Shown here: positions 53,735 to 64,000 of the stretch, piece after piece | Layout: each line of letters starts with the position of its first letter | Numbering within the stretch: the stretch's first letter is position 1 | Assembly (NCBI RefSeq): GCF_020906515.1 | Contig: NC_085850.1 | Coordinates: forward strand, 744,001 to 808,000 | Origin: Vanrija pseudolonga | Lineage: Eukaryota; Basidiomycota; Tremellomycetes; Trichosporonales; Trichosporonaceae | Length of the DNA: 64,000 bases | Direction: 5' to 3' | Position numbers and translations under genes: made by a program | The notes under the pieces: generated by a model | The model's input: only the letters and a program-made list of their open reading frames with translations | Databases searched by the model: none | Told to the model about the DNA's origin: nothing

Positions 53735-54644
53735 ATGCCCATCACCATGGCCGCTTCGGGAACCTCAAGGCAAGGTAGGTGCTGGCCGCTTGCCCCGCTC
53801 GGCGGACACGCTAACTCTTCAGCCCTGCGCCGAGGTCTCGCGACCGCTGCGGCGTCCTCGTCGACTTCGGCACCAGCGCTCACCGCCTCGGTGCTCATCT
53901 CGCGTGCGCCGCTGCTCACGCCCACCCCCCACCCTATGGCCAAGGCGTACTGGGAGCGCTCGTCCAAGCTCCGCCATGCGTTCTCGAACCCCACCAACAC
54001 CTCGTTCTACTTCAAGCAGGGTTCGCTGCCCCTGCGCCGTTTCCTCGAGTCGCAGTACGAGACGGAGCGTGGATACTACGGCGAGCAGATTGCGGGCAAG
54101 AAGCCCGAGCTTGGAGAGGTTCAGCCCGAGCCTGAGCTCGTCGAGTTGGATCGGGACCACTGGGCCAAGGCCGACGCCGAGCGCGGCGACCGCAGCCTTG
54201 AGCGCGCACCAGAGGAGGAGATCTACCTTGTCGTCGAGTCCAAGGGCAAGTGGACCTTCCCCTCGACGCCGCTCAAGACTGGCGAGGCTCTCGACGAGGC
54301 CGTGACCTCGCGCATTGTCGGCGTGGACGGTTCGCTGGGCGGCCAGACCCTCGACACTTGGCTCGTGACCAAGAAGCCTGTCGGTGTCGTGGTCAACGGC
54401 GAGGCGAGGGTGAGTGTGGCTTGCGACAGGGCAGGGGAGGCATAAATGTACTGACGCACTGCAGAACTTCTTCCTCCGCTCGCACATTCTTGCCGGCGAG
54501 CCCAAGCTCAGCAAGGACTCGGGCTACAAGACGCACGCATGGCTCACTGCTCCCGAGGTCGAGGCCCGCCTGCGGAAACAGGGCGACGACAAGATCTGGG
54601 AGAGCGTCAAGGGCATGTTCGGTGTCGGCGAGGAGGAGATCTAG
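53735..54644 (+). CDS. MRPL46: Mitochondrial large-subunit ribosomal protein mL46
   Basis: Exons are 53735-53774, 53823-54409 and 54465-54644 (807 nt, 268 aa). A presequence with Arg and Ser/Thr (ALRRGLATAAASSSTS) precedes SVLISRAPLLTPTPHPM, a typical mL46 start. A Nudix-like fold follows: EEEIYLVVESKGKWTFPSTP, GEALDEAVTSRIVGVDG, and after the last intron NFFLRSHILAGEPKLSKD and HAWLTAPEVEARL. Yeast Mrpl17/mL46 has the same inactive Nudix-related fold; no full Nudix box is visible. Part of the mitoribosome large subunit. Confidence 0.93.
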
Positions 54645-54999
54645 ATGACGAGCAGCATGAGCAGCAGCGGCGTCACGAGGAAGACTTTGGACGCGCAGGC
54701 GGCGGCATCATCAGCTCCTGCGCGATGGAATAGCATTACATGCATATCATCACCCCGTTAACCACGGTCCTGCAATGCAGGTCCTCGTAGTCCTCGTGCG
54801 TGGTGGTGGTGACTGTCTAGGCGCCGAAGCGGGAGATAAGGGTGGGGGTGGTGGCTCATAGCGGTGACTGTTTTGGTGGACGGGGAGCAGTGGCTGTGTT
54901 GGGTGTGCCCGTCGCGTCGTCGCGTAGTCTAGATGCGCGTGCAAAGGCAGGCGCTTGGATGTGGTGATTCTGGAAATCGGCCTTGCGATCGACCTTGCA
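54645..54999. other. Intergenic, 355 nt, between convergent genes
   Basis: Holds 3' sequences of mL46 and the small membrane protein. The inverse poly-Ser-like ORF after the mL46 stop (AGCAGCATGAGCAGCAGCGG) is a low-complexity readthrough, not a gene. Confidence 0.4.
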
Positions 55000-55257
55000 C
55001 TACTCTGCAATGTTGAGGTCGTACCGGCTCTCCAACCGCGCGACAAACATGCGCTGGAGGTCGCGAAACCTGTGCCGGTGGGGCGGCGCCGAGCCCTCGC
55101 AGACCCAGTAGGCCGTCGCGACGAGGAAGAAGGTGATGATGGCTACCGAGCCGAAGCGGCGGACGGCGACAGCGAGCGAGTCGATGTCGCCGTGCGCTGA
55201 TGGCTGCGGGATGGGGATGAGCTCGTCCACGAGCGAGGGGCGCGCCGAGCGGGGCAT
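55000..55257 (-). CDS. Small single-pass membrane protein, 85 aa
   Basis: Single exon starting at the ATG 55257. A Pro-rich N-terminus (SLVDELIPIPQPSAHGD) leads into one membrane span (FGSVAIITFFLVATAYWVC). A basic tail follows (RHRFRDLQRMFVARLESRYDLN). This topology resembles small mitochondrial or ER assembly factors, but I cannot name a family. Upstream in-frame sequence is Arg/Thr-rich and lacks a good ATG in context. The convergent and divergent neighbours leave room for a real transcript. Confidence 0.6.
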   Translation of the reverse strand: MPRSARPSLVDELIPIPQPSAHGDIDSLAVAVRRFGSVAIITFFLVATAYWVCEGSAPPHRHRFRDLQRMFVARLESRYDLNIAE

Positions 55258-55655
55258 GGCCGAGGAGGTTACGCGGCGCGCGCCAAAGGTGGTAGTCGTG
55301 TGCCGATATGTATGTGCCCGCTTATCGGTGCAGCGCGCGAGGCGGTGTGCGATGCGGGTGTCGGTGTCGGTGTGCAATGTCTATGCACTCCTATACCGCA
55401 TCGTGTTGCAGCGACAAGAGTTTGTGTTTTGTTACAACGTTGACGACGACGCGGTCACGTCGGTCGAGACTTGAGACTGCCAAGGCTGGGTGGGCTGGGC
55501 GGTGGCGGCGGCGGCGGTGGGGCGGCGGCGGTGACGGCGCGAGATAACCTCAGCCCCAGGCCCGATTACACGTGCAAAAGTCGAAAACCGCAACGCGCGA
55601 ATTTCCACGACAACAACAACTTGCTCCACTAGCCATCGCAACAACGACACTACAG
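55258..55655. promoter_or_regulatory. Shared upstream region, small membrane protein and NAPE-PLD-like gene
   Basis: 398 nt between divergent starts. Includes GGCGGC-rich repeats (55500-55535) and a CAACAACAACTTG leader before the plus-strand ATG. Confidence 0.4.
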
Positions 55656-57348
55656 ATGCTGAGCACCATTCGGCGCATCGGCATTGTCCTGCCCATTGCG
55701 TGGACAGGCGCATGGCTAGGCTACTATGGTGCGTGTGCTCTGCTCGAGCTGTAAACTCACACCGCGCCAGCCTACACCGACACGCTGCGCCGCTCGCACA
55801 TCCGCTCCAGAGAGAAGCAGCTGCAGGACACGCTTGGTCCGCTGCCCCGCGACGGGCCCGCGACGGACGAGGAGAAGCGCGCGCTCATGGGCCGGTGGGT
55901 GGGACGCCTTGCGCCGCCGCTGACGACGGCACAGCTTCTCGAGCCTCAAGTTTGCCGGCCGTTACTGGAACCCCTACGTCGAGTGGCGCGAGCAGGGTGC
56001 CTGGGTGAGTCGGGTGGTGTGCTTCCTGTGGGCACAAGCTGACAGTGCCAGGAATGGGCGTGGTGGAAGCTCATCCTCTCGACGATCAACGGCAAGATCT
56101 TCTGGTTCGACGGCGACTTGCCCGCCGAGCGGCCGATCAAGGACCTGCCCCTTGAGAAGCCCGACTTCAAGCTGCTGTACGGTGACAACGCTGGCGTCTC
56201 GACGCCTGTTCGCCTCGACGAGCAGGACAAGGAGACACCGCGGAGGCGCATCTTCCCCGGCGGCGCCGACATTGACGTTACCGACAAGCTGACTCTGACC
56301 TGGGTGGGTTTTCTCTCCTTGATTCTGTTAACCCGCCAGATGGGACAATCTACGTCCTATGTCACCCTCGACAAACTGGCTATTCTGTGCGACCCGGCGC
56401 TGCAGCACCGGACGATCCCCTCTGCCCTGGCTCCTGAACGTATCCGACCTCCTCCATGCGACATTGACGACCTGAAGCGTGTTGACGTCGTGCTGGTGTC
56501 TCACAAGTAGGTGATAGAGCCGGGTCTGTACCTAACCCCAGCCACTACGACCACCTCGACCCCGAAGCCGTCAAGGAGCTTGGTGACAGCGTCGAGTGGG
56601 TCGTGCCGGCCGGTGCCGGACAGTTCCTCCGCGAGCTGGGCGTTTCGCGGGTGACAGAGCTCGAGTGAGTAGAGCTACGAGGTCGTTGGTGGCAGCTCGC
56701 TCACACCACCCCCAGCTGGTGGCAGCAGACCAAGCACACCCTGTCACGACCAGGCGAGGAGGACCGGAGCTTCACGATCACCGCGGTGCCCGTCATGGTG
56801 AGTGGCTAGCCTCGACCCAACTGACAGCCCAGCACTGGTCGGCGCGCTCGCCAAAAGACACCAATGCGACGCTGTGGGCGGCGTTCCACGTAAAGTCGGA
56901 CACGGACAAGCCCAAGTCGTTTATCCACCTCGGCGACACGGGCTACTCGCCAACGCTGTTCAAGGCCGTCGGGCGTGTGCTCGGCCCCATCGACCTGGCC
57001 GCCATCCCAATTGGGTCGTACTCGCCCAGGTGGCACATGCACCTGCAGCACACGGACCCCGAGGGCGCCGTCAACATGGCTCTAGATCTGGGAGCGAAGA
57101 AGAGTGTCGGGTGGGTTACGAGTCACACGCCAACGCTAACCCGCAGCGTGCACTGGGGAACGTGGATCATGTCAGACGAGAAGTGTGAGTGTGCCTGCTG
57201 CCCCCAACGGATCAGCAGCGCTAACCCACGCCCAGACAACCTCCCCCCACAGGATCTCGAACTTGCGCGCGAGAAGCTCAACGTAAGCGAGGACCAGTTC
57301 TGCGTGCTGCCCGTGGGCAAGACGATGGTGGTCGAGGAGGAGGACTAG
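55656..57348 (+). CDS. NAPE-PLD-like metallo-beta-lactamase-fold hydrolase (Fmp30-like)
   Basis: Exons are 55656-55728, 55771-55894, 55935-56004, 56052-56303, 56340-56506, 56542-56664, 56716-56797, 56833-57110, 57147-57184 and 57236-57348 (1320 nt, 439 aa). One N-terminal membrane span (IGIVLPIAWTGAWLGYY) anchors it, as in mitochondrial Fmp30. LTWMGQSTSYVTL begins the MBL fold. The metal motif H-x-H-x-D-H is LVSHNHYDHLDPE, joined over intron 56507-56541. TAVPVMHWSARSPKD gives the next His, and FIHLGDTGYSPTLFK the bridging Asp. VHWGTWIMSDE gives the last His. NAPE-PLD releases N-acylethanolamines from phospholipids; Fmp30 supports cardiolipin balance. The particular lipid here is unknown. Confidence 0.92.
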
Positions 57349-57566
57349 ATAGATGTAGATGTTGTCATGTAGACTTAGAGGGCTGCGGCCGCGAGCGAAG
57401 CGAGCGGCGGGGTGGCAGCAGGTGTGGTCGACGATGGTCCATCGAGGCTGCCACACGACCTTGGCTGGACGGGATCAAATCCGCCACCCAACTCGGCGAC
57501 TCAATAACAAGCTGCCCGCCCACATCATCTGTCTCGCTCCATCAACCTCCCATCCATGTCGCGATA

Positions 57567-58114
57567 ATGAGCGACTACGCCCACCGCCCAGGCGGCAAGC
57601 TCAAGCTCAAGGGCGACGACGGGGCGAAGTGAGTCGTCTACTAGTCCTTCCTTGCTGCCGCCCGCCGAGCCTAACGCCCCCGCAGGAAGAAGAAGAAGAA
57701 GAGCCACGGCAAGGAAGAGCGGCGGGACAAGGAGGCGGACGTCGCCGTCGCGGAGCGCAGCGAGCGGCGCGAGGAGAGGAGTTCGACGCGCGAGTCCGAG
57801 AGCAAGGCCAAGATAGAGGCCGAGAAGCCTGCTCCTACCGGGCGCAGGATGACGGCCGCCGAGGCGCGCTTCGAGGAGGTCCAGCGGAAGCGCGTGAGTC
57901 GAGTTCGGACGCAGGTTTGGCAAGCTCGCTGACGCTCGCTTTCTTGCTTACGCCAGCGCGAGGAAAAAGCCAAGCGCTCCGCACACCAGACGCACAAGGA
58001 CCGCGTGAACGAGCTCAACTCGAAGCTTGACCGTCTGAGCGAGCACCACGACATGCCTAGGGTTGGTTGGCTCCACTGGATACTTGCTAACCACCGCAGA
58101 TTGGCCCTGGATAA
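57567..58114 (+). CDS. FAM32A/DUF1754 family nuclear protein
   Basis: Exons are 57567-57628, 57686-57893, 57957-58061 and 58100-58114 (390 nt, 129 aa). The N-terminus (GGKLKLKGDD, then KKKKKS) and the middle (MTAAEARFEEVQRKREEEKA-like helix, TAAE-x-RF) match the family, as does the end LNSKLDRLSEHHDMPRIGPG. The last exon is 15 nt including the stop. In humans FAM32A stabilises the catalytic spliceosome at the 3' splice site; a similar role is plausible in this intron-rich genome but unproven. Confidence 0.88.
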
Positions 58115-58244
58115 GGCTCGATATCGCGCTGCAGCGCAGATCGTAGGCTCGTATGCAGCAGTCGTATCGCAGCTCACATGATACATGCTGGTGATGATGG
58201 TGGAAGTGTCTATTCTACAGTGCGGCGCACACGCGCATTCTCTA

Positions 58245-60842
58245 CTAGTCTACAACGACAACGCCGTCGAACACCTTGTTCCCAATGATGGCCATCAGGT
58301 GGTCGAGCGGGTTCTTGTCCTTTTTCGCCTTCTTCTCCTTCTTCTCCTTGGGAACGGCCGGGTCCGTCTTGCGGGTGCCGGCCTCGTCTCCAAAGTCGTC
58401 CATCACGTAGTCCTCGTCCTCCGACGACTCGGCCTCAGCTTCGTCATCCTCGTCCTCGTTCTCCTCTGCCGGTCCATCGCCCAGGGCCCGGATGAAGTAC
58501 TTCATCAGGGCACCCGAAAAGCCCGAGACAAGCGACACGCCTGGCGTGTCCGCCTTGACCGGCTTGTTGGCCGCGCCGTACTGCCCGTTCAGGTTCCAGT
58601 ACACCATCTCGGGCATGGCGTACCCCGCGTCCGTGAACAGCTTGGCGACCGTCTGGTGCTCCGTCAGGCCGTACGCCGTGCCGCCGCTCTCGTCGAACTG
58701 CATGTCGGAGAAGACAAAGATCTTCTTGACCATGTCAGCCGGGTCGAGCTTGTTGTTGACCGCGACCTGGAGAATGGCCTTCATCGCCTTGGCGTAGTCG
58801 GTGTTCATGCCCCAGTCGGCGCTGCTCAGGTTCCGGATACGCTCAGAGAGGGGCAGAGACATGTCGATGCGCTGGACCGTTGGCTCGTACGAGAACGTTA
58901 TGAACGTCCCGTTCCATGGAGGGCGCGCCAGCTCGGTGAGCAGGAGCGTCAGGCTGATACACGGCCAGATAGGCTGCACGTACTTCGCCGTCGGCCACGA
59001 GCCAATAAAGCCCATTGACCCCGAGACGTCGGCAATGGCGATACAGTTGGAGAGCTCGTTCTCAGAGCTCGACCGAACTGCCTCGACCATCGCCGCCCAC
59101 TGCTGGTTGGCGAGCCGCTTGGGAATGGGCTGCCCGTCGTACGCCTTGGCCGCGATCTCGTGGGGGCTGAGAGAGGCACCCGCCACGGTCGTCTTGCCCG
59201 ACTCGAGGTCGAGGATGTACTTGTCAAATCCAGTAGGGTCGTGGACGACGAAGTCTTCGGCATGGCGGGCCATGGCACGCGCCGGGACGTGCGTGTATTC
59301 AATCTTCCAAGGCCCCTGAACCATCTTCGTCTCGGGCACGAGCAGGGCAGCGCGAAGCGGAGCGAGGACCTGAGTCTGCAGCTTGTGCCGAGCCCACTTG
59401 GTCTCCTCGGCGGGGAAGAGCCTGAGAGCGAGCGCAGTTGCGAGGTGCAGCTGCTTGTCCGCGCTCTTGCCGGGTGTAGGCGCCCACTTGGCAGCGAACG
59501 ACATGCCGAAGAGGTGTGGCGACGTGCCGGCCTTGGGGTAGCCCTCCTCCTTGCGCTTCAGCTGCGGAAGCTCGAGGTACTGGTTGTGCGCCGAAAGGCG
59601 GGCAAGGTCGGCAGTGATCGCCGTGGCGAAAATGTCGACGATCGCAACGTACAGCGCCTGGAACTTAAAGTCGCTGGTCAAGGCTTCGATGGCGCGGGCG
59701 CTGAGAATGGCGGCGCGGCCGCGCTTGCTGTTCGAGTTGAACATCTCCTCCTCAAACGAGGAGGGAGCGGCCTCCTCGATTCCCTCCATGCTGTCGCCGT
59801 CGCCCGAATCCATCTCCATATCGCTCGTGTTGCGCCAGTCACGGCCCCGCTTGACCTGGTCCTGTCCGGTCTTCTTGCTCTTCTTCGTCTTCATGAGCCT
59901 CGCGGCAGACACGTAGGCCTTGTTGATGAGACCTGATCCGTTGCGCGAATAGCCCCCGGCCTTCTTCTCCAGGCGGGCGCGCTTGAAAAGGTCGGCCGAC
60001 TTCACGCCAACAGACGACAGAGCGCCGTCAATCGCCTCAAAGTTGCCGTGGTAGGTAGTCTTGAGCTGGCCGTTGATGGCGACCACGAGCAGGTCGATGA
60101 GGTCGTCAAACGTGCCATGAGGCCGCGGGGGGTACTCGGGCTCGGGCGCCTTCGCCTCCTCCACAACCTCTCCGTCGTCGTCGAGGACCTCGACGCCACG
60201 GTTCTTCTTCTCCTCCTTCTTGGCCTTGGCCTCGTCGCGCTTCTTGGAGCGGGGGCGGTCGCACGTAGGCTCGACAATCAGTCCAAGGCTGGGCAAGGGC
60301 GTCAGCAGGGGCGCAAGAGGAGGCGGTGCAGTCGAGACTCACTTGGCGATCATCGTGCGGGGGTGGTGCTCCCACAGCCACGTCAGGCAGCGGAAGAACA
60401 GGGTCTTGCTGCCCTTGCCCTCGTGGATCGAGCGCGCCTGGAACACGATCTTGAGGGTCGACACCGGGTCCTCGGCCCACGCCTTGTCGAGGGCGTCGAA
60501 GACGGCTGTCGCTGGGACACCGGGGGTGAGGAGGTGGAACAGGTCGACGAGCGCCGAGTCGGTCGACTTGTATGCGAGAGCGGCGTTGGTCGTGACCGTG
60601 TCCGGCATGGTGTGGAGGGCCTGAAGGAAGGGCGCCGAGGGGGCGGCAGGCTTGACCTCCTTCTTGACCTCCTTCCCTGCCGCCTTGGGGAGCGGCACAC
60701 CGGCGGCGGCGAGGAGCGCGTCCACGGCGTCCTGGACGGGCTGAGCCAGCAGCGCCGCAAAGGACGGGGGCAGCTCCCACTTGAGCGCTGGGCGGGCCGA
60801 GCCGTCAGGCTGGGTGGGGAGGAGCGAGGACGAGGTGTCCAT
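58245..60842 (-). CDS. DUF2828 / TROVE-like protein with von Willebrand A domain
   Basis: Exons are 60842-60343 and 60288-58245 (2544 nt, 847 aa). The N-terminal half is helical-repeat-like (ALVDLFHLLTPGVPATAVFD, TLKIVFQARSIHEGKGSKTL, FFRCLTWLWEHHP), as in TROVE/Ro60-type folds. A charged Lys/Glu insert follows. The C-terminal vWA domain has the metal site IAIADVSGSMGF (D-x-S-x-S), IWPCISLTLLLTELARPPWN, and IFVFSDMQFDESGG for the third loop. The end is acidic then Lys-rich. Ro60-like proteins bind misfolded small RNAs and Y RNAs; function of DUF2828 proteins in fungi is not established. Confidence 0.9.
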
Positions 60843-61663
60843 GCTGCTTTCTTTCGAGTGAAAGGAAGAGTGGGTGGAAGAAAGGAAGGCGAGGTTGTGC
60901 AAGGGGCGTTTTTATCTGCAAGTTGGGTGCAAATGTGTGGCCTTGGCCGGATCCGCAGTTTGCAAACGGTTCGGTGTCAGAGACTTTTGCGGTCAGAGTT
61001 ATCGAATTGTGCGGTGCACACAAGTAGACGAGGGGCGAAGACGATTCGCTGAGAGCGTCCCGCTGCTGCACCGTTGCCATGGCCGTCGTCGTCGTCGCCG
61101 CCCCCGCCGCCGTCGCTCACGCGACGCACAGACCGTCACTGCAGATCTAAATCAGTGGCAATCGGTTCCGGATCCGAACGACCACCGCGGCAGTGACGCT
61201 TTCGTCCAACTTTTGCGATTGCAGCCAACCACAGTCGACGACGAGGCGGGCATCAACAGTGGCGAGTGCGACACATTGGCGATGGCATGGAGGAGATGTG
61301 CAAAGAGTCGCCTCTCACGCAGCTCACGGCGAGCACGGGTCATTGTCTCAGGAGCAAACTCACCCAAGCTCCTCTGCGCCTCTGGTGCAAGTCAAAGTCC
61401 ACCTTGACGTACCGCGTGCCTTGTCCTCCTCTCGCCAGTCTGAACCGGTCGTCACCAAAGTGGCAGGAACAAGCATACAGCGGTATGATGCGCTTGCCAA
61501 CCGAGCAAAAGAACGCACTCGTCCCCTCGCGTCCCGCCCAACCGCGGCTACATGTCAGAAATCAGCAAACACCTACCCAGAAAGCTCCAACCACCGTTCG
61601 TCCCGATCACAGCGTGAGGATTAGGTCGTGCATAATGCTACATACAGGGGGCTCCATGCCCAA
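60843..61663. other. Intergenic, 821 nt
   Basis: Promoter of the DUF2828 gene and the 3' region of TAF10. GTCGTCGTCGTCGCC runs at 61086. ORFs here have no protein-like composition. Confidence 0.4.
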
Positions 61664-62503
61664 TCACAGGTCTGGCGGCGTCAGTGTCCGTGCACGCGGG
61701 AAAAGTTGGGACCGGTCGGCCGTCGACGACAACGCCAGATCCGTATCACCAACCACTCCAGCAACTCACAATAGTCTGGCTTCTTGACATTGACGCCGTG
61801 CTCGCCGAGGGCAAGGCTGAGGTCGTCCATCGTCAGGACGACGCGGTTACGGTCCACACCAGCGGACGGACGGCCACGGCCCGCGGTCGTGCCGCTCACG
61901 CGGAGCTTGGCAAAGTGGAACGCGTCGCGTGAGAGGTCCGAGATGAAGTTCTGGGCCGAGAGTGACAACAGGCGCTTTCTGGCAATTGGTCAGTATGTCT
62001 CTTTCAGACGTCTTCCATCGCGGAGAGCTCACAGCCGTGGGTCGTTGCACTCGAACCCGGCGCGCTGAAGGTAGTACTCGGTCACCTCCTCGGGAATCTG
62101 GCTGGTCAGCACGCACAAGGCTACGCCCAAGGCGACAAACACCCACCAGAGGCTTGTACCCGTCAAGCATGACCAGGAACTCGGCCAAGCTCCTGTCGCT
62201 GCGAGCAATCTCCTCCTCGCGGCGCGTCGCAAAGAGCTGCGACTCGGCCTTGTCCTCGTCCTTCTCCTTGCCCTTGTCTCCTTCCTCCTCGTCGACAGCG
62301 ATTGGTTCTGGGCCAGAAGATCCGGCATCCGGCTCGGCCTTGACCGCGTTTGATGGACCCGCGTCTGAGGTTGTTGTAGCTGGTGCTGGCTGCGCTGGGG
62401 TCGAGGACGCGCTCGCAGCTGGCGACGTGCCGTTTATCTGGGCCGTGGTCGGGATGGATGGTGCGGCAGCGTCGGCCTGTGGAGAGCCGTTTGTGTTTGA
62501 CAT
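61664..62503 (-). CDS. TAF10: TFIID/SAGA subunit TAF10
   Basis: Exons are 62503-62147, 62097-62033, 61978-61770 and 61671-61664 (639 nt, 212 aa). A disordered Ser/Ala/Pro N-terminus with an acidic EEEGDKGKEKDED stretch precedes the TAF10 histone fold: LAEFLVMLDGYKPLIPEEVT, EYYLQRAGFECNDPRLKRLL, SLSAQNFISDLSRDAFHFAK, VLTMDDLSLALGEHGVNVKK and PDYYL. The last exon has just 8 coding nt (Tyr end, Leu, stop). TAF10 pairs with TAF3/TAF8 in TFIID and Spt7 in SAGA. A loop (SGTTAGRGRPSAGV) inside the fold is longer than in yeast. Confidence 0.93.
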
Positions 62504-63459
62504 TGTTGGATGGTGGATGGAAAGAGAGACAATGAGTAGATGTGGATGTGGTTGATCCAACTTGTAGTTGTCGGTCGTCGGTGTGGAGGCCGAACGAGAG
62601 GTCTGGAGAGAATTAGGATTTGGGGCTAATGTGCTAGACTAGTCTAGTGAAAAGCCACAATTAGGACCATTTTTCTAATGCATCGGATACCACCGTGGGA
62701 GAATTGTAAATAGGCCTGCTTCCCAATCGTGTGCCCCGGATGCGGGCGGTTCCTGTTGCCGCATGGAGCTGAGCGCGTGTCTGTGCGGCAAATGCCAATG
62801 CGTCCAAATGGCCCAGCCAGAGCGAGAGGATAGAGAGCCGTGACTGGCTGGCTGGCGATTCCGTGTGCATGCGTGCCTACCACACACCCAGCGCCCAGTG
62901 CCCAGTGTGTCCAAGCCAGAAGCGGCGTACAGTCCCAGCAGCGGCGGCGGACGGCGGCAGCATCGTCACTTATCACCCACTAGTGAGTGATTCAATGAGC
63001 ACATAGCACACACCACACACTGCACACTGACTGCAGCGCCCCCCAAATCACCCCCCATTTACATCACTGCGGCCCGCAACCCAAGTCATCAACAATCATC
63101 CTTCCCCCCCCGCCCGCCTCGCATTCATTGCACCTTCCTCCCCTTCCTTCCTTCCTTCCTCCCATGCGCTAGACTTGCTCTCGCTCCCCCCATCCCCCTC
63201 TCCTCATCTCGGTCAAAGAGCCCCCCCTTTTCGCTCCTTTGCTACCCAAAAGGCCCCCCGCCAGGCAGTCTTACTTGGCGAGACAGAGACATCCAGCGCC
63301 AGACTGCTGCACCCAGTGGCACCGAGGCCCCCATCTCCAACTGGCTTGCTAAACACCCACCCACTGCCAAGAGTGACATTGTCGCAACCACAACCCCCCA
63401 TCTGTGCACTGCTCCTGCTTCAACGCTAGAACGAGACCCCATCGCATACACGCTCCATC
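62504..63459. promoter_or_regulatory. Shared upstream region, 956 nt, pyrimidine-rich
   Basis: Between TAF10 (minus) and the last gene (plus). 62995-63460 is strongly C/T-rich on the plus strand, with CACACACCACACACTGCACA at 63007 and a CTTC run at 63143-63160. This looks like the long pyrimidine leader of the downstream gene. Confidence 0.45.
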
Positions 63460-64000
63460 ATGCCGCCGCCAGCAGGCGATCCGCACCGCCAGTCGGTCCT
63501 CGAGACCAACCCCCATCTCGCCCATTATATCTTCAAGCTCGTGCTCAGCAACCAAGCGACCTCGCGCGCGCCGAGCGGCACGCAGCATCCTCTCAGCGTA
63601 TCGTCGTCTGGTGAGTCGGATGACGACGATGACGGTGGCGAGGGTGCCGAATCGACAACCACGGCCTCAACCACCGAGCCCTCTGACACGGCCTCTTCTG
63701 CCGACGAGAGCGACGCCACCAAGCTGCGCGACAACACGTCCAACGGCCGTCCACCACCTCCTGTTACGACTGGCCCCAGTCGTGAGGAGCGCGAGGAGCT
63801 TGTACGCAAGATCATCGACCTCCTCGACAATGACCAGGAGGAGGATGTCAAGGACCTCCTGCGAGGGCCCATGGGGGAGTTGGGCAAGGTACGTCCAATA
63901 AAGCACGGCCGCTCATTGTGCTGACCACCTTGAAGGACAATTTCATCATGGACCAAGTGTGTCTCGACTGCATGCACCGCCATCGAGGTAAGAGCGGAAG
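63460..64000 (+). CDS. Conserved-looking protein, N-terminal part (cut by window edge)
   Basis: Exons visible are 63460-63888 and 63936-63987; the next donor (GTAAGAG) starts at 63988 and the gene runs off the edge. The start (HRQSVLETNPHLAHYIFKLV) is ordered-looking, then an acidic, Ser/Thr-rich segment. A helix follows (REEREELVRKIIDLLDNDQE, EDVKDLLRGPMGELGK), and the second exon gives DNFIMDQVCLDCMHRHRG with a C-x-x-C pair. I do not recognise the family from this part. Confidence 0.75.

Noticed and set aside
41106-62503. TAF10, TAF11 and other RNA polymerase II factors as a functional gene cluster
   Set aside because: They are on separate promoters, spaced by unrelated genes, and include many other housekeeping roles. 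Chance proximity is the simpler explanation.
63143-63160. CTTC repeat as a mobile-element edge
   Set aside because: A simple repeat in a pyrimidine-rich 5' leader, with no target-site duplication or terminal repeats nearby.

Overview
The window is GC-rich nuclear DNA of a basidiomycete yeast. I would place it in Tremellomycetes, most likely Trichosporonales, from codon use and from the intron style. Introns mostly run 34-55 nt, begin GTGAGT or GTAAGT, and carry a CTGAC or CTAAC branch site just before the CAG acceptor. The order-level placement is inference. I see no rRNA or tRNA genes, no CRISPR and no mobile element. Gene density is high: about 30 protein genes, nearly all single-copy housekeeping genes on both strands. 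I rebuilt most of them exon by exon. Wherever I give a complete exon list, the coding length is a multiple of three.

Layout. 1-13 kb: a cut-off membrane protein, ARP10 (dynactin), TFB2 (TFIIH), a TcdA/Tcd-type tRNA t6A dehydratase, IWR1 (RNA polymerase II import), an SDR reductase, a GNAT acetyltransferase and a GH5 glucanase without a signal peptide. 13-25 kb: the vacuolar TRP channel YVC1, a metacaspase-fold protein that has lost both catalytic residues, a small alpha/beta-hydrolase-like protein, HSF1, and a long leucine-rich-repeat protein. 25-40 kb: a coiled-coil protein, a type-B carboxylesterase with unusually long introns, a proline-rich coiled-coil protein with a 9-nt exon, a tiny six-exon B12D/NDUFA4-like mitochondrial protein, two adjacent acyl-CoA-binding genes and a disordered protein. 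40-64 kb: mitochondrial uS17, RDH54/RAD54B (with a 4-nt exon), TAF11, a Zn2Cys6 factor whose zinc finger is split over micro-exons, RRP6 (nuclear exosome), mitochondrial mL46, a small membrane protein, a NAPE-PLD-like metallo-hydrolase, a FAM32A-like protein, a DUF2828/vWA protein, TAF10 and a cut-off gene.

The genes do not form one pathway. Several serve RNA polymerase II transcription (TFB2, IWR1, TAF10, TAF11, HSF1) or mitochondria (Tcd, uS17m, mL46, B12D-like). I read this as chance clustering. The two most notable signals are the catalytically dead metacaspase homologue at 15888-16798 and the repeated use of micro-exons (4, 9, 12, 14, 15, 16, 19, 21 and 22 nt). The micro-exons are needed to keep conserved protein motifs in frame and would be missed by automatic annotation.
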